This document shows, in pieces, positions 1 to 5,357 of a stretch of DNA of 10,822 nt. Location of the stretch: contig LIAZ01000022.1 in NCBI GenBank assembly GCA_001438985.1, positions 1 to 10,822 of the forward strand, read 5' to 3'. The notes beneath the pieces are model-generated. The model did no database searches. It saw nothing but the letters and a program-made list of their open reading frames with translations, and had not been told where the DNA came from. Both the position numbers and the translations under genes were made by a program. Source of the stretch: Acidimicrobium sp. BACL17 MAG-120823-bin42. Lineage in GTDB: Bacteria; Actinomycetota; Acidimicrobiia; Acidimicrobiales; Ilumatobacteraceae. Numbering within the stretch: position 1 is the stretch's first letter; each line of letters opens with the position of its first letter.

Positions 1-121
1 TAAAGCTCGTACAGGACGCAACCCACAAACGGGTGCACCAGTCCAGGTACCAGCTTCAATAGCAATGAAGTTCACTTCAAGCTCAACGCTGAAGAGTGAA
101 TTGAATCCAAACCGTAAATAG
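1..121 (+). CDS. hup: HU-family DNA-binding protein, C-terminal fragment (5' end outside window)
   Basis: The first complete codon is at base 2 and the frame ends at an amber stop at 119-121, giving 39 visible residues. They contain the HU signature (R)TGRNPQTGAPVQVPAS followed by an AMKFTSSSTLK segment, which corresponds to the GRNPxTG DNA-binding arm tip and the last strand and helix of HU. HU dimers bend and compact DNA in the nucleoid. The protein stops just after the conserved fold (ELNPNRK), so it lacks the long Lys/Ala/Pro tail of mycobacterial HupB. That kind of tail instead appears as a separate small gene starting 24 bp downstream in the same reading frame. The family call is confident. 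The start and the first half of the protein cannot be seen. Confidence 0.9.
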   Translation, partial: KARTGRNPQTGAPVQVPASIAMKFTSSSTLKSELNPNRK

Positions 122-133
122 CAATACCTAAAC

Positions 134-140
134 AAGGAGA
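134..140 (+). promoter_or_regulatory. Strong Shine-Dalgarno before the histone-like gene
   Basis: AAGGAGA lies 5 nt upstream of the ATG at 146. It is one of only two good ribosome binding sites in the window. It argues that the Lys-rich gene is translated as its own cistron rather than only by readthrough from the HU gene. Confidence 0.8.
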
Positions 141-145
141 AAATC

Positions 146-322
146 ATGGCAGCAAAGAAGCGCAAGAAGGCCGCTAAGAAGGCCCCAGCAAAGAAGCGTA
201 AGACAGCTAAGAAGGCAGCGAAGAAGGCACCAGCAAAGAAGCGTAAGGCTACGAAGAAGGCAGCCAAGAAGGCTCCTGCTAAGAAGCGTCGCAAGAAGGC
301 TGCAAAAAGGGCCGCTAAATAA
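146..322 (+). CDS. Lys/Ala/Arg-rich histone H1-like small basic protein
   Basis: This gene encodes 58 residues, of which 26 are Lys, 6 Arg, 20 Ala and 3 Pro; there are no acidic or aromatic residues. The motif KKAPAKKRK recurs at residues 11, 26 and 41, a period of 15 (the third copy ends KKRR). The composition matches histone H1-type tails and the C-terminal tail of mycobacterial HupB, so nonspecific DNA or RNA binding and nucleoid compaction is the likely role; this is inferred from composition. The start is set by an ATG with AAGGAGA 5 nt upstream. The gene follows the HU stop by 24 bp in the same frame and ends before a strong terminator, so the two are probably co-transcribed. It is easily missed because of its length and low complexity. 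A chance ORF is unlikely given the SD, the terminator and the ordered repeat. Confidence 0.85.
   Translation: MAAKKRKKAAKKAPAKKRKTAKKAAKKAPAKKRKATKKAAKKAPAKKRRKKAAKRAAK
176..310 (+). repeat. 45-bp coding tandem repeat, three units
   Basis: The units run 176-220, 221-265 and 266-310, each encoding 15 residues that start KKAPAKKR. Units 1 and 2 are nearly identical at the DNA level. Unit 3 diverges in its second half, where it becomes more Arg/Lys-rich. Such units can expand or contract by slippage or recombination, so length variation between strains is expected. Confidence 0.75.
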
Positions 323-362
323 TTTAGCCCTTAGCCGATACGTAATCGGTTCGGAAAACTGG

Positions 363-395
363 AAATCGGGGGGCTTCGGCCCCTCGATTTTTTTT
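363..395 (+). terminator. Rho-independent terminator of the hup / histone-like operon
   Basis: A 12-bp stem (363-374 pairing with 379-390, with one G-T wobble at 369/384) closes on a C(TTCG)G tetraloop at 375-378. It runs directly into a T tract of eight (388-395). This is a textbook intrinsic terminator for the plus strand, about 40 bp after the stop of the Lys-rich gene. It also sits between the convergent ends of that gene and cofC. On the minus strand only a short T run follows the hairpin, so any bidirectional action would be weaker. Confidence 0.93.
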
Positions 396-418
396 GTATC
401 ACCACATGTGAAAATGAA

Positions 419-1033
419 TTAAGAAAAATCTCCGTGCAGCCAACTTGCGGGAAGTTGTGCAAGGTCATCAGGTGTGTCGATGTCGAGTCCGAGTTGATCA
501 TGGGTGATCACTCGCACGGGTAATCCAAGCCGCTGTGATTCGGCCTGATGTGCCGCGTAACTGCCTGGGCCATAGTGAAACGTAAAACCTGAGCCCACGG
601 GGATGACCAGCACGTTTGTTCCATCGCCATGTCGATCGGGAACAATCGTCACGCTGGTGGTGACGTCATCTAGATCAATGATCGAGAGAAGATCCTGCGG
701 GAACGGCAGGTCGGAGTGAGCAATGAGTACCCACTCGCGCTTGTGCGACGCAGTGTCCACTCCATTTGTGACCGCGCCGTTTAATCCTGCAGAGTGCTGG
801 CGAACCACCATTGCACCGCGTTCGCGCGCCCACTGTGCAACATCGTCGCTATCGCAGACAACAAAAGTGTCCATTCCTTCTGCAGCCTCCAACACCCCAC
901 CAGCGGTAAATGCGGCAAGGGAGGCTCTGTTTTCGGCCGAAAGTACCGATTCGAGCCGAGCCTTTGCGTTATTGAAGCCTTTAATGGGAAGTACCACGGC
1001 GCCGCGTGTGAGAGATGATCGATGAACGGTCAC
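419..1033 (-). CDS. cofC: 2-phospho-L-lactate / phosphoenolpyruvate guanylyltransferase (F420 biosynthesis)
   Basis: The 204-residue length is normal for CofC (FbiD in mycobacteria). This enzyme uses GTP to activate 2-phospho-L-lactate or PEP, supplying the side-chain precursor of coenzyme F420 in the cytosol. Visible signatures are PIKGFNNAKARL at residues 16-27 (nucleotide-binding loop), LNGAVTNG at 84-91, HSDLP at 106-110 with the metal-binding Asp108, PDRHGDGTNVL at 132-142, FHYGPGSY at 152-159 and LDIDTPDDL at 183-191. The start is GTG at 1033 with no clear Shine-Dalgarno. It is divergent from gpsA (57 bp gap) and convergent with the hup operon, the same relative orientation I recall for hupB, fbiD and gpsA in M. 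tuberculosis. Whether the substrate is phospholactate or PEP cannot be read from the sequence. No other F420 gene is in the window. Confidence 0.9.
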   Translation of the reverse strand: MTVHRSSLTRGAVVLPIKGFNNAKARLESVLSAENRASLAAFTAGGVLEAAEGMDTFVVCDSDDVAQWARERGAMVVRQHSAGLNGAVTNGVDTASHKREWVLIAHSDLPFPQDLLSIIDLDDVTTSVTIVPDRHGDGTNVLVIPVGSGFTFHYGPGSYAAHQAESQRLGLPVRVITHDQLGLDIDTPDDLAQLPASWLHGDFS

Positions 1034-1090
1034 GGGCGTAGCCTACGGCCCTTGCCCACACTCGGGTGATGCTGTCGTAATGTTTGCGAT
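1034..1090. promoter_or_regulatory. Divergent promoter region between cofC and gpsA (candidate)
   Basis: These 57 bases must hold both promoters if the two genes are transcribed separately. On the plus strand, TTGCCC at 1052-1057 could be a -35 element, with a weak -10-like TCGTAA 17 nt downstream (1075-1080). That would put transcription start almost on the GTG of gpsA and make the mRNA leaderless. No Shine-Dalgarno is visible for either gene. The match is weak and positional only. Confidence 0.3.
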
Positions 1091-2086
1091 GTGACGCAAC
1101 GGGTGTGTGTGGTTGGGGCTGGTTCGTGGGGCACCACAGTTGCTGCGCTGACGTCACATAACGCCGCCACGACATTGTGGGCTCGCAGACCTCAGCTTGC
1201 AGATGAGATCAACTCAACGCATCTCAATTCGGCGTATTTGCCTGATGCATCGCTGCCTGAAGTACTGCGCGCAGACAGTGACTTGGCTCGTGCACTTGCA
1301 GGAGCAGATGTTGTTGCGATGGCGGTGCCTTCGCTTGGGTTTCGCGCAGTGATTAACGAAGTGAGCAAACACATTGGTGATCGAGTGCCGATTGTCAGTC
1401 TGTCGAAAGGTCTGGAGCAATCAACCTTCAAGCGAATGAGCGAAGTAATCGCAGATGTCATGCCCAACAACCCCGTAGCGGTGTTGAGTGGCCCAAACTT
1501 GGCAAAAGAAATTCTTGCTGGCCAACCTGCAGCGAGTGTGATCGCGTGCACCGATGTTGCAATTGCGCGCGAACTAGTTGCAGTGTTTAGTCGGCCAACG
1601 TTTCGTTTGTACACAAACCCTGATGTGATCGGTTGTGAAATTGGAGGTGTTGTAAAAAACGTGGTGGCAATTGCGGCGGGTATTTCGCAGGGCTTTGGTT
1701 TTGGTGAAAACTCGAAAGCCACATTGGTGACGCGTGGTCTTGCCGAGATGTCGCGACTTGGAGTGGCACTAGGCGCCCAATCAGCAACGTTTTCGGGCCT
1801 GGCTGGCATGGGCGACGTGATGGCAACATGTGCATCAATGAACAGTCGCAATACGCAGGTGGGTGTTCGTCTTGGCCGTGGAGAAAACATTGACGAAATT
1901 GTGGCCTCGATGAACATGATTGCAGAAGGAGTAAAGAGCTCGGCATCGGTGATCGAGCTTGCGCATCGCCATTCGGTCGAAATGCCCATTGCCGAGCAAG
2001 TAGCTGCGGTATGTGCCGGAAAGGTCAGTGCAGCCGATGCGCTTCGAGCATTGATGAGTAGGCAAAGCAAGAGCGAATTCGAATAA
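1091..2086 (+). CDS. gpsA: NAD(P)-dependent glycerol-3-phosphate dehydrogenase
   Basis: The 331-residue protein has the normal GpsA length. It reduces dihydroxyacetone phosphate to sn-glycerol 3-phosphate, the backbone for phospholipid synthesis, in the cytosol. The Rossmann motif GAGSWGTT is at residues 9-16, SLSKGLE at 103-109 with the substrate-contacting Lys106, SGPNLAKEI at 133-141, and EIGGVVKNVVAIAAG at 183-197 with the catalytic Lys189. SGLAGMGDVMATC at 235-247 (Asp242) is followed by SRN at 252-254, and AEGVKSS lies near the C-terminus. The start is GTG at 1091, because nearby ATG triplets run straight into stops. There is no clear Shine-Dalgarno, so leaderless translation is possible. 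It heads a co-directional run with the 2121 gene and rnhB. No key residue is missing. Confidence 0.96.
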   Translation: MTQRVCVVGAGSWGTTVAALTSHNAATTLWARRPQLADEINSTHLNSAYLPDASLPEVLRADSDLARALAGADVVAMAVPSLGFRAVINEVSKHIGDRVPIVSLSKGLEQSTFKRMSEVIADVMPNNPVAVLSGPNLAKEILAGQPAASVIACTDVAIARELVAVFSRPTFRLYTNPDVIGCEIGGVVKNVVAIAAGISQGFGFGENSKATLVTRGLAEMSRLGVALGAQSATFSGLAGMGDVMATCASMNSRNTQVGVRLGRGENIDEIVASMNMIAEGVKSSASVIELAHRHSVEMPIAEQVAAVCAGKVSAADALRALMSRQSKSEFE

Positions 2087-2120
2087 GTCGCTCTGTCGGT
2101 GTTTCGGCAATACTTGAGGC

Positions 2121-3398
2121 GTGAGCAACACCCCAGGATTGATCTCGTCTATTTCACTGAGTGCAACGGTTCGTCCGGCGGCACACGTGTTGGGTGTGCG
2201 CGCTGGTGGGTGGCATGCAATTGTCAACGAACGCGGATCAATCCGCATGGAAGAGCAACCAACTCCACTCGATTGGTATGTGGCTGCCGACGACAGGTGG
2301 CATGACCCAGCCAAGGAGACCACGGTGCGGCAAACCCGTCGCGCCGGTGTTCCCGTCATCGAAACGCGCGTGCGCATCCCAAGTGGCGATGCGGTGCAAC
2401 GTGTGTATGCCGTGCCCGACCATGGCGGACTGTTGGTCGTAGAAATCAGCAACGAATCAACATTGCCGATTGCTGTGGCGTTTACACGCCCAGATGTGTT
2501 GTCGTCGCGCCAACCCAGCCCGCTTGGGCCCCAAGGTATTGATCTGCCAGAGGGCAGTGTGGTGTTTCCGGTGGCGCACGGTTCGACGTTGCGAGTTGCT
2601 CTTGCATCACACAAGGCAGTTGGTGGCACGGTCAACCTCGAGCAGTTGCCCACGAGCGAGCAACTGCAACGCGGTTGGCTCAACAGTGTTGAGCGTGCGG
2701 GGTATGCACTTGTTGCCGACAAGTCGCTGGCACCGCTGATCAACCGATTGCGCAGTGATCTGTTGGTGCTGAGTGGAAATCATGACAGCGAGTGGGGCGC
2801 TGATTTGGTTGGCCCAGATGCCGATGATGATGTGGCGTATGTGTTGTCGTTGCACGAACTCGTGCGGATGGGCGAAAAAGTTGATCATCATCTTGAGCGT
2901 TTGGTCGATGTGGTTGAAGTGCTGTTTCGGAAACACAAAAAAGCACCATCACTTGCGTGGGATGTTGAGCGAGCACTGTTTGCTGCTCGGTGCGTGTTGT
3001 GGTCGCTTGATGAACACCGTGCCGCAGACGACGTGCGTGCATCGCAACAGCGCCTCGCGCCAGCAGATGCGCTACCCAACGCTGCGCCCAAAGATGTTCG
3101 CGTGATTGCCTGGCTTGATGAGCAGTTAGTGAGTCCGCGCCGTGAAGGCGGGGCAGCAGTGTTGCGCTTTGGCGTGCCACGCATGTGGCTTGGCGCCAAC
3201 ATGGAATGTCACCGAATCGTTGCCTCACCAGAGCACAAGGTGAGCTACGGATTGCGTTGGCATGGCGAAAAGCCTGCAGTGTTGTGGGAGACGAGCGGGC
3301 CATTTGGTCTGCGACTTGATGCGGGTGCAACCGATGCTGCCTGGCATTCGGTTGATGCCACGGGTGATGCGTTGCTGGCGGGGTTTGTTGCACCGTGA
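2121..3398 (+). CDS. Conserved-looking protein of unknown function between gpsA and rnhB
   Basis: I cannot assign this 425-residue protein to a named family. It has no signal peptide or membrane segment and few Cys, so it is probably cytosolic. The first ~200 residues read as beta-rich. The middle (about 205-330) is helical, with an Asp-rich stretch VGPDADDDVAY and charged helices. Near the C-terminus is YGLRWHGEKPAVLWE, with Trp-His-Gly at 380-382. The alternation of a beta-sandwich and helices, and the WHG..P..LWE segment, recall carbohydrate-active or carbohydrate-binding proteins, but that is only an impression. The GTG start at 2121 lies 34 bp after gpsA, with a weak GAGG too close to act as a good SD. 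The stop overlaps the rnhB start in a GTGA, implying co-transcription and translational coupling. Confidence 0.85.
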   Translation: MSNTPGLISSISLSATVRPAAHVLGVRAGGWHAIVNERGSIRMEEQPTPLDWYVAADDRWHDPAKETTVRQTRRAGVPVIETRVRIPSGDAVQRVYAVPDHGGLLVVEISNESTLPIAVAFTRPDVLSSRQPSPLGPQGIDLPEGSVVFPVAHGSTLRVALASHKAVGGTVNLEQLPTSEQLQRGWLNSVERAGYALVADKSLAPLINRLRSDLLVLSGNHDSEWGADLVGPDADDDVAYVLSLHELVRMGEKVDHHLERLVDVVEVLFRKHKKAPSLAWDVERALFAARCVLWSLDEHRAADDVRASQQRLAPADALPNAAPKDVRVIAWLDEQLVSPRREGGAAVLRFGVPRMWLGANMECHRIVASPEHKVSYGLRWHGEKPAVLWETSGPFGLRLDAGATDAAWHSVDATGDALLAGFVAP

Positions 3399-4066
3399 CC
3401 ACGTTGCCAACAACTGACCTCGAGCGCCAATTGTTAAGCAGTGGTGCATCGAGTGTCATTGGGCTAGATGAAGTAGGTAAGGGCGCATGGGCTGGCCCAT
3501 TAGTGATTGGCGCAGCTGTACTAACACTCAATGTGATTAACGCATCAAATGCACAACAACTCATGGGTGGTGCGCGCGATTCGAAGCAACTCTCAGAAGT
3601 AAAACGTGAAGCAATGTTTGATCATGTTGCGACAACATGTGGGTCATGGGCAATTGGCGCAGCATCGCATGAAGAATGTGATCGCTTGGGAATGAACAAG
3701 GCACAAAAACTGGCGACACAGCGTGCGCTCGAACAACTAGCGCACAGTGTCGACTTGCGTGCGTCTGCAGCAATCATTGACGGTAAATGGGACTTCGTTT
3801 CGCCCCATGTTGGCCGTGTTGTCACGCAAGTAAAAGCAGATGCATCGTGTCTGTCGGTGTCGGCTGCATCGGTGTTAGCCAAGGTGTCTCGAGACCGGAT
3901 GATGCGCGAATTTGCGAGCGATTTTCCGATGTGGAGTCTGGATACCAACAAGGGCTATCCGTGCCCGAAACACCGGGTGGCATTGCAGGGTTACGGACCA
4001 AGTGCCATTCATCGGGTGTCGTGGGCGTTTATGGAAAATTATGTGCCCTGGCTCCACGCATCGTGA
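3395..4066 (+). CDS. rnhB: Ribonuclease HII
   Basis: This 223-residue enzyme cleaves the RNA strand of RNA-DNA hybrids and nicks at single ribonucleotides misincorporated in DNA. The four acidic metal ligands are present: Asp25 and Glu26 in GLDEVGKGAWAGP (23-35), Asp129 in AAIIDG, and Asp149 in VKADASCLSVSAASVLAKVSRD. RDSKQL (61-66) and the C-terminal GYPCPKHRVALQGYGPSAIHR also fit the family. The tripeptide that senses the RNA-DNA junction, usually GRG, is GKG here (28-30), an accepted variant. Translation starts at GTG 3395, overlapping the upstream stop by 4 bp, so it is likely coupled to the 2121 gene. Its 3' end overlaps the convergent minus-strand gene by 28 bp. Confidence 0.95.
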   Translation: MTTLPTTDLERQLLSSGASSVIGLDEVGKGAWAGPLVIGAAVLTLNVINASNAQQLMGGARDSKQLSEVKREAMFDHVATTCGSWAIGAASHEECDRLGMNKAQKLATQRALEQLAHSVDLRASAAIIDGKWDFVSPHVGRVVTQVKADASCLSVSAASVLAKVSRDRMMREFASDFPMWSLDTNKGYPCPKHRVALQGYGPSAIHRVSWAFMENYVPWLHAS

Positions 4067-4461
4067 GCGTCGCGCAGCGGGGCTGACAACCGTTGCAAGT
4101 GTCGTTTGCTGACCGCGGGCAAGTAACACCGCACGGCAAGCCCACCTTGATGAGGTTGTGCAGCGCCAAAGTGCAGGCAGCGACTGAGTGAGCGAGAAAA
4201 CGAGCAATTGGGGCTGGCGGAAAAACTGAGCCCAAGATCAGTTGCTGTGGTTGCACAATCCATTTCGTAGCCGGCTGGAAGTGTTTCAAAACCCATCACC
4301 ATGCGCCGCATCATCCATAGTGCGCTCGGCCCAAGCACCGGTAGCCAATACATTTCGACATAGCGAGAAAAGACCGACGCGCCAGCCTCGTCGACCACAG
4401 GGTCGACCCATGGAACGACGACGATGGTTGGTGACGTGATGAGTTCGCGTGTGGTGTTCAT
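4039..4461 (-). CDS. Small conserved-looking actinobacterial protein of unknown function
   Basis: The 140-residue reading starts at ATG 4461. The segment IVVVPWVDPVVDEAG...SRYVEMYWLPVLGPSALWMMRRM, followed by GFETLPAGYEMD, SRSLSRCLHFG and LAVRCYLPAVSKRHLQRL, resembles from memory an uncharacterised actinobacterial family with YVExFWLPxLGPS and RRRLPPL-type signatures. No function is known to me. No signal peptide or certain membrane helix is visible. GTG 4467 and ATG 4500 are alternative starts in the same frame; 4461 is preferred because the family-like part begins about ten residues later, but no SD supports any of them. The gene fills the only stretch longer than 300 bp that has no plus-strand gene. 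It diverges from sir2 and its last 28 bp overlap the rnhB 3' end. Confidence 0.72.
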   Translation of the reverse strand: MNTTRELITSPTIVVVPWVDPVVDEAGASVFSRYVEMYWLPVLGPSALWMMRRMVMGFETLPAGYEMDCATTATDLGLSFSASPNCSFSRSLSRCLHFGAAQPHQGGLAVRCYLPAVSKRHLQRLSAPLRDAHDAWSQGT

Positions 4462-4526
4462 GAGCACGATGTGTGCAGGGAGGTGGCTGCGTGGCACCAT
4501 AAATACGGAATGAACGTGGTACAGGA
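4462..4526. promoter_or_regulatory. Divergent regulatory region between the 4039-4461 gene and sir2 (candidate)
   Basis: This 65-bp gap must contain both promoters. An AT-rich patch (ATAAATA, 4499-4505) could serve as a -10 element on either strand, but no clear -35 accompanies it. The AGGA directly touching the sir2 ATG (4523-4526) has no spacer and is unlikely to be a working SD. Confidence 0.25.
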
Positions 4527-5285
4527 ATGACCGATTTCGCCAGCCTGATCGAGCGCGCACGCGAGACGGTGCGTGCAGCGCAGCGAATTACTGCGTTTAC
4601 GGGTGCTGGAATCTCGACTGATTCGGGGATTCCCGACTTCCGAGGACCAAATGGTTTATGGACCAAGAATCCACTCGCCGAAAAAACCTCAACGTTGAGC
4701 TACTACCTCAATGATGCCGAGGTGCGAAAGATTGCCTGGCAGAACCGTGCACGCAACATGGCATGGGTTGCAGAGCCAAACATTGGGCATCGATCACTCG
4801 TGCAACTGCAACAGCGTGGCGTATTGCGTGCAGTGGCAACGCAAAATGTTGATGGCCTGCATCAAAAGGCTGGCAATCATCCCGAGCTGGTGCACGAACT
4901 GCATGGCACGATGCACGTTGCGGTGTGTTGGGAGTGCAAAGACTCACATCCGATGCGTGCTGCAGTAGAGCGAGTACTTGCCGGTGACGCAGACCCAAGA
5001 TGTTTGCTGTGCGGTGGCATTTTAAAAAGTGACACGATTTTGTTTGAGGAGTCGTTGAAGCAAGAGGTGATTGAGGCAGCGCTCAAGGCAGCAGATGATT
5101 GTGACGTGCTGCTGGTGGTGGGGTCGTCGTTGCGTGTGTATCCGGCGGCCAACATTGTTCCGCGCGCAAAGGCCAATGGGGCACACGTGATCATCGTCAA
5201 TGGTCAGCCGACTGACATGGATCGATATGCCGACATTGTGATCAATGCCGACATCGGCACGGTGTTGCCACAGATTGTTGAGTGA
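4527..5285 (+). CDS. Sir2-family NAD-dependent protein deacylase (sirtuin)
   Basis: The 252-residue length fits bacterial sirtuins. These remove acyl groups from protein lysines while consuming NAD and releasing nicotinamide and O-acyl-ADP-ribose. Motifs are FTGAGIS at 24-30, GIPDFRG at 34-40, TQNVDGLHQKAG at 105-116 and HELHGT at 123-128 with the catalytic His126. A zinc ribbon is formed by Cys134, Cys137, Cys159 and Cys162. VGSSLRVYPAANI and IIVNGQPTDMD follow near the end. The loop usually written FGE or FGQ reads FEES here (173-176), a modest deviation. The desuccinylase-type Tyr/Arg pair of CobB-like enzymes is not apparent, so simple deacetylation is more likely. ATG 4527 places the N-terminus where the family normally begins. 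It stands alone, divergent from the preceding gene. Confidence 0.93.
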   Translation: MTDFASLIERARETVRAAQRITAFTGAGISTDSGIPDFRGPNGLWTKNPLAEKTSTLSYYLNDAEVRKIAWQNRARNMAWVAEPNIGHRSLVQLQQRGVLRAVATQNVDGLHQKAGNHPELVHELHGTMHVAVCWECKDSHPMRAAVERVLAGDADPRCLLCGGILKSDTILFEESLKQEVIEAALKAADDCDVLLVVGSSLRVYPAANIVPRAKANGAHVIIVNGQPTDMDRYADIVINADIGTVLPQIVE

Positions 5286-5308
5286 GCCAAACCGCAACAA
5301 GGCTCAGA

Positions 5309-5337
5309 TCGTCAAATCCTGACTGAATTGGTAGGGT
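5309..5337 (+). promoter_or_regulatory. Candidate promoter upstream of the rhodanese-MoeB gene
   Basis: TCGTCA (5309-5314) and TAGGGT (5332-5337) are separated by 17 bp. TAnnnT is a common actinobacterial -10 form, and the -35 matches TTGACA at 4 of 6 positions. Transcription would start about 12-15 bp before the GGAGGT ribosome binding site. The match is by eye only. Confidence 0.35.
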
Positions 5338-5344
5338 ATTGGGC

Positions 5345-5350
5345 GGAGGT
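5345..5350 (+). promoter_or_regulatory. Shine-Dalgarno fixing the rhodanese-MoeB start
   Basis: GGAGGT lies 7 nt before ATG 5358. It decides the start against the in-frame TTG at 5328, which lies upstream of the SD and would add ten residues that do not look like a rhodanese N-terminus. Confidence 0.85.
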
Positions 5351-5357
5351 GCCCCCC

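Noticed and set aside
146..322. Lys-rich ORF as a ribosomal protein or nuclear-localisation-like artefact
   Set aside because: No ribosomal protein signature is present; the regular KKAPAKKR units and linkage to HU fit a histone-like tail better.
335..349. Small inverted repeat CCGAT-ACGTA-ATCGG after the Lys-rich gene
   Set aside because: A 5-bp stem with no T tract is too weak to call; the real terminator is 14 bp downstream.
1192..2070. Long minus-strand open frame (292 codons) inside gpsA
   Set aside because: It lies wholly antisense to gpsA, which has complete motifs; the translation shows no family features and follows the codon periodicity of gpsA.
1835..2743. Minus-strand open frame of 302 codons across the gpsA-2121 junction
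   Set aside because: It spans parts of two well-supported plus-strand genes and the translation is Ser/Thr/Arg-rich without motifs.
2740..3564. Minus-strand open frame of 274 codons across the 2121 gene and rnhB
   Set aside because: It is antisense to the catalytic start of rnhB, and the low-complexity His/Gln/Pro-rich translation is typical of a shadow frame.
4462..4560. Longer N-terminus for the minus-strand 4039 gene, up to 4560
   Set aside because: It would overlap the start of sir2, and the added residues do not resemble the conserved part. ATG 4500 remains possible but is not favoured.
5328..5357. TTG start adding ten residues to the rhodanese-MoeB protein
   Set aside because: The GGAGGT Shine-Dalgarno lies inside this extension and serves ATG 5358.
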